Under the pieces are notes generated by a model, which saw nothing but the letters and a program-made list of their open reading frames with translations, was not told where the DNA came from and searched no databases. A program made the translations under genes and the position numbers. From JAFDCJ01 sp964527835 (lineage in GTDB: Bacteria; Desulfobacterota; Desulfobacteria; Desulfobacterales; JAFDCJ01): 64,000 bases of DNA. Location: positions 22,600 to 86,599 of the forward strand of contig CAZGNV010000012.1 in NCBI GenBank assembly GCA_964527835.1. The letters run 5' to 3'. Of the stretch, positions 19,161 to 26,785 are shown in pieces (within the stretch, counting starts at the first letter, position 1; each line of letters starts with the position of its first letter).

Positions 19161-19508
19161 TCAGTCCAGCTTCGGGATGCAGGTCACGGCCCATAACTCC
19201 CAATCGGGATTTGGGCGCGGCACTTTTTCCGAGAGGCCCGCCTCTATTCTGCCCTTGACTTCTTTATCCAGGTTGAGATGGGCCAGTTTTTGATCAACCC
19301 CAATCCAAAACAGGCCCTGGTGAAATGCGCGGATATCCCTGGCCCGGGTGAATAAAAATTTTTCTTCGATGCTGCCCAGAAGCGCAATGGGTTTCAGTTG
19401 TCTTTTTCCGTTGCGGACGGACACACCCACCAAAACCGCCTCTAACCGATAGGAGGGCGTAGCCCTGGACGGGTGCGCCAATTTGCGCCTTTCCCATTGC
19501 ACCTGCAT
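19161..19508 (-). CDS. Conserved hypothetical protein
   Basis: 115 basic residues. The N-terminal half (HPSRATPSYRLEAVLVGVSV then GKRQLKPIALLGSIEEKF) resembles a family of small proteins I have seen in proteobacteria with a GKPRQK-AYLGSI motif; no function is known. GAGGC precedes the ATG. It lies at the end of the DsrE/TusA operon, 20 bases after the last DsrE-like gene, and may be transcribed with it. Confidence 0.65.
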   Translation of the reverse strand: MQVQWERRKLAHPSRATPSYRLEAVLVGVSVRNGKRQLKPIALLGSIEEKFLFTRARDIRAFHQGLFWIGVDQKLAHLNLDKEVKGRIEAGLSEKVPRPNPDWELWAVTCIPKLD

Positions 19509-19528
19509 GAAATTGCCTCAGCGGGGAG

Positions 19529-19834
19529 TTACATGACGATATAGCGGTCGGATTTTTTAATTATTTCTGCATTTTTCGCCTGGGTGGCAAAATCTTTGAA
19601 ACCAAAACCCGGCACATCTCCTTCCAGGCCCAGGGCCCGGAAGCTGACATCGCACAACGACATTTTGGCTTTGCCGATCAGCCGGCTGATTTCCGGCCGC
19701 TGGGTGAGAAGAACCCCCTGGCCGGTAAAAAAGATTTCAACTTCCTTCCCCTTGTCACAGGCCGCTTCGGCCAGGTTGACGACATAATCAAGATATTTAT
19801 CGGAGCTTACCAGTATGCCCAGTTTTTCTGCCAT
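19529..19834 (-). CDS. DsrE-family protein (DsrE/TusD-like fold)
   Basis: 101 residues from ATG 19834, which is preceded by GGAGGAA. Sequence MAEKLGILVSSDKYLDYVVN, KGKEVEIFFTGQGV and KMSLCDVSFRALG fits the Rossmann-like DsrE fold; a single Cys in SLCDVSF sits where the persulfide-accepting Cys of DsrE/TusD lies. It is the last sulfur-relay gene of the 21226-19529 operon. A role in accepting or passing persulfide sulfur is inferred. Confidence 0.82.
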   Translation of the reverse strand: MAEKLGILVSSDKYLDYVVNLAEAACDKGKEVEIFFTGQGVLLTQRPEISRLIGKAKMSLCDVSFRALGLEGDVPGFGFKDFATQAKNAEIIKKSDRYIVM

Positions 19835-19859
19835 CTTGAAAATTTCCTCCAATTTTTAG

Positions 19860-20033
19860 TTACCACCAGCAGATGATCTTATCATGGTCGAAAATATCAT
19901 CCACGAGGGCCCGCCAGTCGATATCGTCTTGATACAGTTCGGCAACCTTGGTCCGGTCTCCGTTGGTGGAAACTTCAACCAGATCTTTGATATTTTCGTC
20001 CGGTTTGGATCGATAAATATGCAGGACTTTCAT
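19860..20033 (-). CDS. 57-residue protein between DsrE genes (possible DsrH/TusB-like stub)
   Basis: Start MKVLHIYRSKPDENIKDLVE, end HDKIICWW. ATG 20033 is followed by an open frame to TAA at 19860; spacing to the flanking genes is 25 bases or less. A start with MKVLHI, a penultimate Cys and Trp-Trp end recall DsrH/TusB proteins, which are normally near 95 residues, so this would be a short form. The assignment is speculative; the reading frame and operon position are well supported. Confidence 0.7.
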   Translation of the reverse strand: MKVLHIYRSKPDENIKDLVEVSTNGDRTKVAELYQDDIDWRALVDDIFDHDKIICWW

Positions 20034-20045
20034 CTTCTCTTCCCC

Positions 20046-20333
20046 CTAAAATGGAATCACCAGGTCGGCGCGCTGCAACAGCTCGCCGATCTGTTCGATG
20101 TCGGCATACTGGAAGCCGTATTTTTCGACGTTGACCCGGTTGTTCGAAAACCGCTCGCCTTCCATCTCGTCGAGAAATTCCATGTTGTCATGGTAAGCCT
20201 CATTCATGTCGGCAATTTCGTGGTCCAGCACGAACATCTGCACTTCGGTTTCATAAAGCAGCATGCCAAGGCTGGAACGCAGTCCCTCATACTGTTGTTC
20301 GGGGTCCCTGATCAGGACGGCTACTTTTTTCAT
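20046..20333 (-). CDS. DsrE-family protein
   Basis: 95 residues: MKKVAVLIRDPEQQYEGLRS, SLGMLLYETEVQMFVLDHEI, then an acidic middle and LLQRADLVIPF at the end. The alternating strand/helix pattern and LLYETEVQMFVLD fit a DsrE-like domain. There is no Cys, so it is probably a structural partner, comparable to the non-catalytic subunits in DsrEFH hexamers. It is 25 bases after tusA. Confidence 0.75.
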   Translation of the reverse strand: MKKVAVLIRDPEQQYEGLRSSLGMLLYETEVQMFVLDHEIADMNEAYHDNMEFLDEMEGERFSNNRVNVEKYGFQYADIEQIGELLQRADLVIPF

Positions 20334-20358
20334 GGTTCTGTTTGCTCCCTAAAACTTT

Positions 20359-20601
20359 CTATACTAGGCGTTTGATGTAAAACTTGATCAGCTTGTCTTC
20401 CTGCTCGGTCTTGACGATTTCATTGCCGCTTGTTTTGGCCCAAGCCGGAAAATCGGACATGGAACCGGGGTCGGTGGTCTGGGCCTCGATGATCTGCCCG
20501 ATTTCCACCTCCTTGATTCCCTTGCTGACCTTGACCACCGGCATGGGGCAGGCCAGGCCTTTAAGATCAAATACCTTGGCGACTTCAATGTTTTCACTCA
20601 T
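20359..20601 (-). CDS. tusA: TusA-family sulfur carrier
   Basis: 80 residues, typical for TusA. The sulfur-accepting motif is LKGLACPMPVVK (Cys about residue 18), followed by IIEAQTTDPGSMSDFPAWAK and a C-terminal strand KLIKFYIKRL. TusA carries persulfide sulfur between rhodaneses, DsrE-type proteins and reductases. In this operon it lies between a DsrE2-like and a DsrE protein, the arrangement found in sulfur-oxidising and sulfur-reducing organisms. Confidence 0.95.
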   Translation of the reverse strand: MSENIEVAKVFDLKGLACPMPVVKVSKGIKEVEIGQIIEAQTTDPGSMSDFPAWAKTSGNEIVKTEQEDKLIKFYIKRLV

Positions 20602-20674
20602 TTTTTTCCTCCTCTTAATTGTGATGAAGCCGTAAAAAGTAACATTTTACGGCACCGTCAATTGTAAAAAATAT

Positions 20675-21226
20675 TTAAATGAACAACTGGACCTTACTGT
20701 TCTGGGCCTCCTGCAAAAAGGTCGCCACCCCTGCAAAATCTAGCCCCTTATAGTCAATGAACTCCTCGCGCTTGAAGCCCATCAGGTCCATTGACATCTC
20801 ACAGACAAAGATGCGCACTTCCAGCTCCTCGGCCAAGGCCAGCATTTCCTCCAGAGAAGCCACGTTTTTCTTTTTCATGAGCGACTTCATCATGGCCGTG
20901 CCCATCCCTCCCATATTCATGTTGGAAAGCTTTACCGCCCCGGTTCCCTTGGGCAACATGGCACCAAACATTTTGCCCATCAGGTCCTTGCCGCCGGCTT
21001 TCTTCTTGGCATCCCGCAGCACCGGTGTGCCCCAGAAGGTGAAAAACATCACGACCTCCATTCCCATGGCCACCGCACCGGTGGCGATGACAAAGGCGGC
21101 CAGCACCTTGTCCAGTTCGCCGCTGAAAACAATCATGGCCAGTTTGTTGTCGGGTGTTTTTTTGTTCAGCGCATCCACCTGGGCTTGAAGGGTTTTAAAC
21201 TGCTCTTCTAAGTTTTGCATATCCAT
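20675..21226 (-). CDS. DsrE2-like (DsrE/DsrF/DrsH-like family) protein
   Basis: 183 residues. N-terminal coiled-coil MDMQNLEEQFKTLQAQVDAL, then KLAMIVFSGELDKVLAAFVI, EVVMFFTFWGTPVLRDA, and LEVRIFVCEMSMDLMGFKRE with one conserved-looking Cys, ending in a short hydrophobic strand. This matches the DsrE2 group of peroxiredoxin-like sulfur proteins, often next to TusA and rhodanese genes. GGAGG lies five bases before the ATG. First gene of the sulfur-carrier operon, downstream of a candidate MarR operator. Confidence 0.9.
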   Translation of the reverse strand: MDMQNLEEQFKTLQAQVDALNKKTPDNKLAMIVFSGELDKVLAAFVIATGAVAMGMEVVMFFTFWGTPVLRDAKKKAGGKDLMGKMFGAMLPKGTGAVKLSNMNMGGMGTAMMKSLMKKKNVASLEEMLALAEELEVRIFVCEMSMDLMGFKREEFIDYKGLDFAGVATFLQEAQNSKVQLFI

Positions 21227-21255
21227 GACATCCTCCTTTTATTGATACTAACAAC

Positions 21256-21278
21256 CTTAATTTGTTTTATAAATCAAG
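21256..21278 (-). promoter_or_regulatory. Candidate MarR operator upstream of the sulfur-carrier operon
   Basis: Inverted repeat CTTAATTT-N7-AAATCAAG (one mismatch), 30-50 bases upstream of the DsrE2-like start and adjacent to the marR gene. CTTAATC also occurs just upstream of marR (around 21914-21920), which would allow autoregulation. No clear -35/-10 pair was identified. Confidence 0.4.
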
Positions 21279-21417
21279 TAGTTCTGCCAAATAGCGCCTT
21301 TTTTCGTACATATCATGAACCTTAAGCGCAAAATTTTTTTCAGCTGTCCGAATTGATGAATATCATTTGGCTTTGCCATTGTCTTTTCAACCTGTTCCTG
21401 TGCCGGCCTTGACGGCT

Positions 21418-21906
21418 TTAAACCATCAATTCCTTTACCGACTCCATGGAGGCCTTCAAAATATCCAGATTGGTCAGCATTGCCTGGCGCTGGTCGGGTT
21501 CCATCCGGCTGAGCACCTGGGCATGGATGTGGTCAAGAAACTCCTGGATTTCATTGACCTTATTTTGTCCAAGCGCTGTCAGACTCAGTAAATTGACCCT
21601 GGAATCTTCAGGATCCTTGATGCGTTGAACCAATTTTTTTTGCATCAAACCCTCAATGATTTTTGAAACGCGGCTTTTGACCACGTTCATCTGGTGGGCG
21701 ATGTTCTTGGCCGTCAGGTAGCGTTGTTCACCGAAAAGCATCAGGCACCGAAGTTCCGCGTCCGGCAGCCCAAAGCGCTCGCACTGGTACTGCTGACGCT
21801 CCTGGCAGCACTGGAACAGTTTGGTGATCAGCTGTTGGAAGTTCGCCAGCTGAAAATCCGAGATTTCGTCCGTATCCTTACCGTCTTTGCCGCTTATTTG
21901 GTTCAT
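21418..21906 (-). CDS. MarR-family transcriptional regulator
   Basis: 162 residues. Winged helix-turn-helix around residues 60-120: AELRCLMLFGEQRYLTAKNI, MNVVKSRVSKIIEGLMQKKL and the wing KDPEDSRVNLLSLTALG (the D-x-R motif of MarR). Flanking helices would form the dimer interface. Two Cys lie in FQCCQERQQYQC near residue 32, which could sense oxidants or reactive sulfur species, as in other Cys-based MarR proteins; this is inference. It lies upstream of, and on the same strand as, the DsrE2/TusA operon. Confidence 0.93.
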   Translation of the reverse strand: MNQISGKDGKDTDEISDFQLANFQQLITKLFQCCQERQQYQCERFGLPDAELRCLMLFGEQRYLTAKNIAHQMNVVKSRVSKIIEGLMQKKLVQRIKDPEDSRVNLLSLTALGQNKVNEIQEFLDHIHAQVLSRMEPDQRQAMLTNLDILKASMESVKELMV

Positions 21907-22221
21907 AGCAAGAACTTAATCAAAAAAATTCCCCTGTCAAGTGTTTTTTATGGGGAATAATAAATGATGAAACCGAAAAGGGTTGATGCCGCTCGAAAAT
22001 GACTTTATGCGGCACCGTCAAAAATGAGCGCCCCGACCCCCGCGAGGCAGGAGGGTCGGGGCGCGTGATAAAAGAGCGTGGGGTGCGAGGTGCAAAGCAA
22101 CAAATCGCCAGCCGTAATGCGAAACGCGGTTTCTCGTAGTCAAGGAGGTGCTTCGGGAAGGTCTGCCGGCAACACAAAATTGCAGGCAGACCGAACGCTC
22201 TTGTATCCGTTGAAATACCCC
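21907..22221. other. 315-base gap: regulator promoter region, repeat remnant and terminator
   Basis: Holds the marR promoter area (TTGACA in minus orientation near 21936), a fragment of the dispersed ...GCGGCACCGTCA repeat around 22007-22020, the strong terminator at 22028-22064 and about 150 bases in which nothing was recognised. Confidence 0.5.
22028..22064 (-). terminator. Intrinsic terminator of the respiratory/rhodanese operon
   Basis: Perfect 12-base-pair stem (GCGCCCCGACCC and GGGTCGGGGCGC) with a 13-base loop. On the minus strand it is followed by TCATTTTTGA. It ends the transcript of the operon whose last gene stops at 22222 and insulates marR. Confidence 0.8.
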
Positions 22222-23334
22222 CTAAGGGGCCTTGATTGTGTACTGCCCGTCCTTGGTAAATTCCACTTCGGCTTCCAGGTAATATACTTTTTTGAGCTCC
22301 GGCTTCATGTCAAGGAGCATGTAGTAGGACTCCCCGCTGCGGGCCCCTGTGGCGCAGACAAACACGATGGGCTTGTCCGTCGGCAGGCTGTCAATTTTTT
22401 TCTCCAGCTGATCCACGGGAATATTGACCGCGGTTTTGAAATGACCGGCTGCAAATTCATCCGGGTCGCGCACATCCACCAGGTAGATGCTGTTCGGGTT
22501 TTCCTTTATGATTTTCTTGAAAGTCGCAATGTCAATGGAGCCTTCTTCCTTGCCGGCCTTTACCGCGACGGCTGCCGGTGCGGCGCCATAGGCTTTTTTC
22601 CAGGCCGGATAACCGGCAGCAAACACCTTGACATTGGTGTATCCCAGCTGTACCGCCCTCCGGGCGGCTTTGTGGCTGAGCTTTCAGGTATAACCGCCGC
22701 AGTAAAACACCAGCAGGGTGTTCTTGTCAGCGGGAAGTTTGCCTTTCAAGGCCTCGAACTGGCTGTCCGGGATGCTGATGGCGGTGGGAATGTGGCCCTT
22801 GTCGTATTTCGGCTTTTTGGGCCGGGAGTCGACAAGCACCATGTCATTTTTGTCAATGTGTTCGGCCACGTATTCCACGGCGACCGCTGCGTAATTGCCC
22901 TTGGTCTTCATCCAGGCCGGAAAACCGGCGGCAAACACCTTGACGTTGGTATAGCCGAGTTTTTCCGCCTTCCAGGCGGATTTGTGACTCAGCTTTCAAG
23001 TGGGCCCGCCGCAGTAAAAAATCAGCAGGCTGTTTTTATCTTCAGGCAGCTTGTCCGTCAGCTTGGCAAACTGGCTGTCCGGAATACTCACCGCCGTGGG
23101 AATGTGCCCCTTGACATACTTGGGCTTGTACGGCCGCGCATCAATAATCATCACCCCTGCCGGCTGGGGCACCTTGGCGTACTGCTGCACGAAGGCCACA
23201 TCGACGATGTCGTGGAACTGCCAGTCGGCCTTGGCCGGCGCGGCCGCCTTCTGGGTGCCGGCACAGCCCAACACCAGGGCCAGAACCAGCACCATCAGCG
23301 TCGGCAGCCACAGCCTTTTGTTAAATCCAATCAT
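22222..23334 (-). CDS. Triple-rhodanese lipoprotein, predicted selenoprotein with two Sec
   Basis: 370 residues if two in-frame UGA codons (22996-22998 and 22684-22686) are read as Sec. Signal peptide with lipobox VLGC (Cys near residue 24), then three rhodanese domains: 1 (about 40-135), 2 (about 140-235), 3 (about 255-350). Domains 1 and 2 read FYCGGPT-U-KLSHKSA and FYCGGYT-U-KLSHKAA, so UGA replaces the catalytic Cys in both; domain 3 has an ordinary Cys (FVCATGARSGES). Each UGA is followed at 15 bases by a near-identical hairpin. As an exported sulfurtransferase it would bind sulfane sulfur in the periplasm. Last gene of the operon with the Psr/Phs-type enzyme. Reading it as three separate genes would leave domains without active sites. 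Confidence 0.88.
22652..22668 (-). promoter_or_regulatory. Predicted SECIS hairpin 2
   Basis: Fifteen bases after the second UGA: GCCGCC-CGGAG-GGCGGU. The terminal U-A pair of hairpin 1 is G-U here and the loop keeps GGA, so structure is kept while sequence varies. Confidence 0.7.
22964..22980 (-). promoter_or_regulatory. Predicted SECIS hairpin 1
   Basis: Fifteen bases after the first UGA the mRNA folds as UCCGCC-UGGAA-GGCGGA (six pairs, five-base loop). It matches the second hairpin in position and loop GGA, with a compensatory terminal pair. Confidence 0.7.
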
Positions 23335-23370
23335 GCATTACCTCCTTTGGTTGGTGGTTGACGGCTTTTC

Positions 23371-24006
23371 TTAGCCGAATGTTTTCCAGTATTCCGGCGC
23401 CATGTGCTCCCCGCCCGGCAGGGTCGGCTCCCGGGGCCAGTCCAGGGGCAACGTTCCCTGGCTGTAGTAGATCTGGGGCTTGGTGTTCACCCGGGGGTTG
23501 ACCACCCGTACCAGTTTTTCTTTTTCAAGCAGCTGACTGACTTTGCTGGCCGGGTCATTGAGATCGCCGAAAACCCGTGCCCTGGTGGGGCAGGTCTCCA
23601 CGCAGGCCGGCTCTTCACCGCGTTTGATCCGGTGTTCACAAAAATCGCATTTGTCGGCCCGGCGGGTGGCTGGATTGCGATAGCGCGCCTCGTACGGGCA
23701 GGCCGTCACGCAGTTGCCGCAGCCGATGCATTTGAGCGGGTCGATGACCACCAGGCCGTCGGCCTGTTTGTAGGTGGCCCCCACCGGGCAGGCTGCCACG
23801 CAGGAAGGCTCCTCGCACTGCATGCACTGGCCCGGTTGAAACTGGGTCCGCCGGCCCTCCAGACCGCCGGTGTGTCTGACCCAGTTGCGCCAGAAGCCTT
23901 CGGGCACGTCGTTTTCCACCTTGCAGGCAATCATGCAGGCCTTGCAGTCAAAGCATTTGAAGGTGTCGATCACGATGCCATAGTTCGGTGTTTGACTCTG
24001 TGTCAT
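23371..24006 (-). CDS. 4Fe-4S ferredoxin-type subunit of the molybdoenzyme (PsrB/PhsB-like)
   Basis: 211 residues from ATG 24006. Four cluster motifs of the PsrB/DmsB type: CFDCKACMIACK, CMQCEEPSCVAACP, CIGCGNCVTACP, and a last one with CDFCEHR...CVETCP. It relays electrons between the catalytic Mo subunit encoded just upstream and a membrane or cytochrome partner. No own TAT signal, so export together with the TAT-bearing Mo subunit is expected. 37 bases separate it from the rhodanese gene. Confidence 0.93.
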   Translation of the reverse strand: MTQSQTPNYGIVIDTFKCFDCKACMIACKVENDVPEGFWRNWVRHTGGLEGRRTQFQPGQCMQCEEPSCVAACPVGATYKQADGLVVIDPLKCIGCGNCVTACPYEARYRNPATRRADKCDFCEHRIKRGEEPACVETCPTRARVFGDLNDPASKVSQLLEKEKLVRVVNPRVNTKPQIYYSQGTLPLDWPREPTLPGGEHMAPEYWKTFG

Positions 24007-24078
24007 GGTTTTTCCTCTTAAATGCACATTTAACTCAAAGCAGCAAACAAAATACGGATAGACCCGCACTGCGGGCTG

Positions 24079-26280
24079 TCAGCTGTGAGCGGTGAGCTTT
24101 TTTACCGTCACCATGGTTTGATGCATGGCCATGTTGCCGGAAATTTCGTCGCTGTAATCCTCCAGGACTTCCGCAATGCAGGCACCCTGGCCGTAAACTC
24201 TGGACAGCCCCCGGGAGAGCACGCCAAACCCGGTGGCCATGTATACCGTATCCGGACGGGTTTCTTTTGTCAGGCGCACTTTCAGCTTGCCTTTGCCCGC
24301 GGAGCTTGCCACCTCCACCTGGTCGCCCGGTCGAATCGACAGCCTGGCAGCGGCTGCCGGATGCAGCCACAGGGTGTTTTCCGGCTCCAATTCGAACAGC
24401 AGGGCATTGTTAGTGGTCGAACCCTGGGTAATATAGGCGTCGCGGCCCACCACCAGCCGGAACTTGCCCTGGGGAACTTCCCGGGGCGGCCGATAGACCG
24501 GCATGGGGTCGAGGCCCATGTCCGCATAGCGCTTGTTGTACAGTTCGATCTTCTTGGACATGGTTTTAAACACCTTGCCCTCATAGACGCCGTAGAGTTT
24601 ATCGTGTTTATAGTAAACCCCGTCTTTTTTGAGGGCCGCCATGGCCTCCGGCAACGTCTTGAGCTGCTGCCGCCGGTACTCTTCCATGGTAAAATCAAAA
24701 AACTCCCCCAGGTTCAACCGTTGGGCCAGCCCGGTCACGATCTCCAGCATCGGCCGGGATTCAAACAGGGGCGGTACCACCGGGTCGCGGGTCACCACGC
24801 AGGCGCAGGCCGAGGATCCCTGCAGCCCGGAGGCCGGATCCTGCCGCTCCAGGTAACTGGGGGCCGGCAGCACCAGATCCGCCATCCAGGCCGTGTCGCT
24901 CATGGTGATATCCACCGTCATCATGAAATCCAGCTTGTCGATCATCTCGATGGTTTTGCGTCGGTTGGCGCCGGTCTGCAGGGGATTGGTTTTATAGGTA
25001 AACCAGCCCTTAATGGGATAGGGTTTGCCCTCGATGACAGCGTCCCGCGTCAGCTTGAAAGAACCCTCTTCGTCGAACATCATCTTCGCCATGCCGGCAT
25101 CCACCCGTTCCTCCGGATTATCGTCATACCACGGCGCTTCCACGCCTGGTGACTTGAGGCCCACCTTGCGGGCCGCGGTCATTCCTCCCGGGCGATCCCA
25201 GTTTGCCAGCAGGGCGTTGACAATGGCAAAGCTGCGGCGGATCTGGGTGGAATCCTCGTAGTCTGAGCTTCTGCGCCCCGGATAGACCATGGCAGCCGGA
25301 GCGGCCGCGGCCAGTTCGCGGGCGATGCGCCGAATGTCCTTGGCCGCGATCTCGCATTCCGCCGCCGCCCATTCCGGCGTGTAGGACTGAACATGCGCTT
25401 TGAGGCGGTCGAAACCATGGGTTTTTTCAGCGATAAACTTGGCATCGTAAAGCTTTTCATTGATGATCACATGGGCGATGGCCAGGAAAAAGGCCATGTC
25501 GGTGCCGGGCTTGATGGGATGCCACTCGTCGGCCAGGGCGGCGGTTTTGGTAAACCGGGGATCCAGAACCACCAGCTTGCAGCCCTTGCGCATGGCCGTC
25601 ATCATATCGATGCTGTCCGGGGTGACCAGGGCTTCAAAGCGGTTGGCACCGGCCATGATCACATATTTGCAGTGGAGCATGTCCGGATGGGGCACTTCCC
25701 CGAAGGTGTCCAGAAAAGCCCGATTGCGGCTGAGCAGGCAGTTGGACTCGTGGGAAATGACATTGTAGGAACCGAAGACTTCGGCAAACCGGTGAACAAA
25801 CCGGGACTGCAGATCGGTGCCGGCCATGAAAAGCACCCCGCAGCGGGTATACTGGTCGGCAATTTTCTGCAGTTTTTCGGCCGCATGGTCCAGGGCCTGG
25901 TCCCAGGTCAGCCGCTGCCACTTGCCCTCCCCCCGGGCGCCTTTTCTGAGCAGCGGGTATTTGAGGCGATCCGGGTCATAGAGCTGTGCGATGCCCGCAT
26001 TTCCCCGGGCGCAGAGCATGCCCCGGGATTTTAAAAACTTGGGGTTGGGATCCAGCTTTTTCACCACACCGCCTTCCACACGGGCGATCAGTCCGCACTT
26101 GTTAAAACACATGTCACAGACTGAATAAAACTTTTGCACCCCGGCATCCCCGGTCTTTTGGCCGGCCGGAACCAGAGCGCTTAAAATCCGGGCCCCCCCG
26201 ACCGCGGCCGCGGCCGTCGCCCCGGCGGAAACCTGCAAAAACTTGCGGCGGGTCATTGAACCATTGATTTTAACCGGCAT
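24079..26280 (-). CDS. Exported molybdopterin oxidoreductase, polysulfide/thiosulfate reductase (PsrA/PhsA) type
   Basis: 733 residues from ATG 26280, with TAT signal TRRKFLQVSAGATAAAAVGG. The N-terminal [4Fe-4S] motif is CDMCFNKCGLIARVEGG with the fourth Cys in GMLCARGN. The likely Mo ligand is the Cys of SHESNCLLSRN. GRRSSDYEDSTQIRRSFAIV and the C-terminal dinucleotide-binding domain (TQGSTTNNALLFELEPENTL) are typical of the family. DMSO-reductase superfamily members of this size reduce or oxidise polysulfide, thiosulfate, tetrathionate or arsenic compounds; the sulfur-rich context favours a sulfur substrate but does not prove it. The TorD-like chaperone at 18485 is a plausible maturation factor. 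Confidence 0.92.
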   Translation of the reverse strand: MPVKINGSMTRRKFLQVSAGATAAAAVGGARILSALVPAGQKTGDAGVQKFYSVCDMCFNKCGLIARVEGGVVKKLDPNPKFLKSRGMLCARGNAGIAQLYDPDRLKYPLLRKGARGEGKWQRLTWDQALDHAAEKLQKIADQYTRCGVLFMAGTDLQSRFVHRFAEVFGSYNVISHESNCLLSRNRAFLDTFGEVPHPDMLHCKYVIMAGANRFEALVTPDSIDMMTAMRKGCKLVVLDPRFTKTAALADEWHPIKPGTDMAFFLAIAHVIINEKLYDAKFIAEKTHGFDRLKAHVQSYTPEWAAAECEIAAKDIRRIARELAAAAPAAMVYPGRRSSDYEDSTQIRRSFAIVNALLANWDRPGGMTAARKVGLKSPGVEAPWYDDNPEERVDAGMAKMMFDEEGSFKLTRDAVIEGKPYPIKGWFTYKTNPLQTGANRRKTIEMIDKLDFMMTVDITMSDTAWMADLVLPAPSYLERQDPASGLQGSSACACVVTRDPVVPPLFESRPMLEIVTGLAQRLNLGEFFDFTMEEYRRQQLKTLPEAMAALKKDGVYYKHDKLYGVYEGKVFKTMSKKIELYNKRYADMGLDPMPVYRPPREVPQGKFRLVVGRDAYITQGSTTNNALLFELEPENTLWLHPAAAARLSIRPGDQVEVASSAGKGKLKVRLTKETRPDTVYMATGFGVLSRGLSRVYGQGACIAEVLEDYSDEISGNMAMHQTMVTVKKLTAHS

Positions 26281-26343
26281 ATCCAATTCTCCAGCTGATT
26301 TGTTGACAAAATTGCAGCCCATCACGGAAAGCGCAATTCAAAT

Positions 26344-26438
26344 CCGCATTCCACATTCCGCCTTCCCACTTCCCACTTCCACATTCCGATTTCCGACTTT
26401 CAGCTTCCACCTTCCGCATTCCGACTTCCAAATTCCAA
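26344..26438. repeat. Heptamer tandem repeat, NNTTCCN type
   Basis: About thirteen seven-base units built around TTCC (CATTCCA, CATTCCG, CTTCCCA, CTTCCGC and similar) fill the gap between the monoheme cytochrome gene and the Mo-subunit gene, inside an operon. The same motif family in reverse is at 741-783. Confidence 0.65.
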
Positions 26439-26768
26439 TCACTGGCACTTCGCCGGCGAGGGGGAGTCAAAAGCGTGCCCCCACAGATGGGCATAAATAT
26501 CGGTTCTGTCTTTTTCCGACAGTTTGGCCCATTCCTGTTTGCACGGCAGCTTATCGATATTGTTGAAAACTTCCTCCCACTGAGCCTGGGTCTTATCGAT
26601 GGGGCTCAGGGGTTTGGCGCTGCCGTTTTCAACGTGACAGGTGCGGCAGTTCTTGCGGTACAGGTATTTCCCCTTGCGGGCATTGCCCTTGCCGCCGGCC
26701 AGGGTCAGACCGATGAAACCGAAAACGAAAATCAGCACAATTAATATGGAACCGATACGTTTGAACAT
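26439..26768 (-). CDS. Small exported monoheme c-type cytochrome
   Basis: 109 residues with a signal peptide and one heme-binding CRTCH near residue 41. C-terminal PCKQEWAKLSEKDRTDIYAH is a helix of the kind that packs on heme in class I cytochromes; Met or another residue would be the sixth ligand and is not obvious. It lies between the multiheme fusion and the Mo-subunit genes and is a natural electron shuttle between them. Confidence 0.88.
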   Translation of the reverse strand: MFKRIGSILIVLIFVFGFIGLTLAGGKGNARKGKYLYRKNCRTCHVENGSAKPLSPIDKTQAQWEEVFNNIDKLPCKQEWAKLSEKDRTDIYAHLWGHAFDSPSPAKCQ

Positions 26769-26785
26769 GAGAAATCCTCCTTTTA

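Noticed and set aside
22222..23334. Three separate rhodanese genes or a pseudogene with two stop codons
   Set aside because: Both stops are UGA at the active-site Cys position, the frame is otherwise intact and each is followed by a matching hairpin; a selenoprotein explains all of this better.
22078..23361. Plus-strand open frame of more than 400 codons opposite the rhodanese gene
   Set aside because: Shadow of the rhodanese repeats; it runs through the terminator hairpin and has no family features.
26344..26438. CRISPR-like array
   Set aside because: Units are only seven bases long, imperfect and contiguous, without spacers; a simple tandem repeat.
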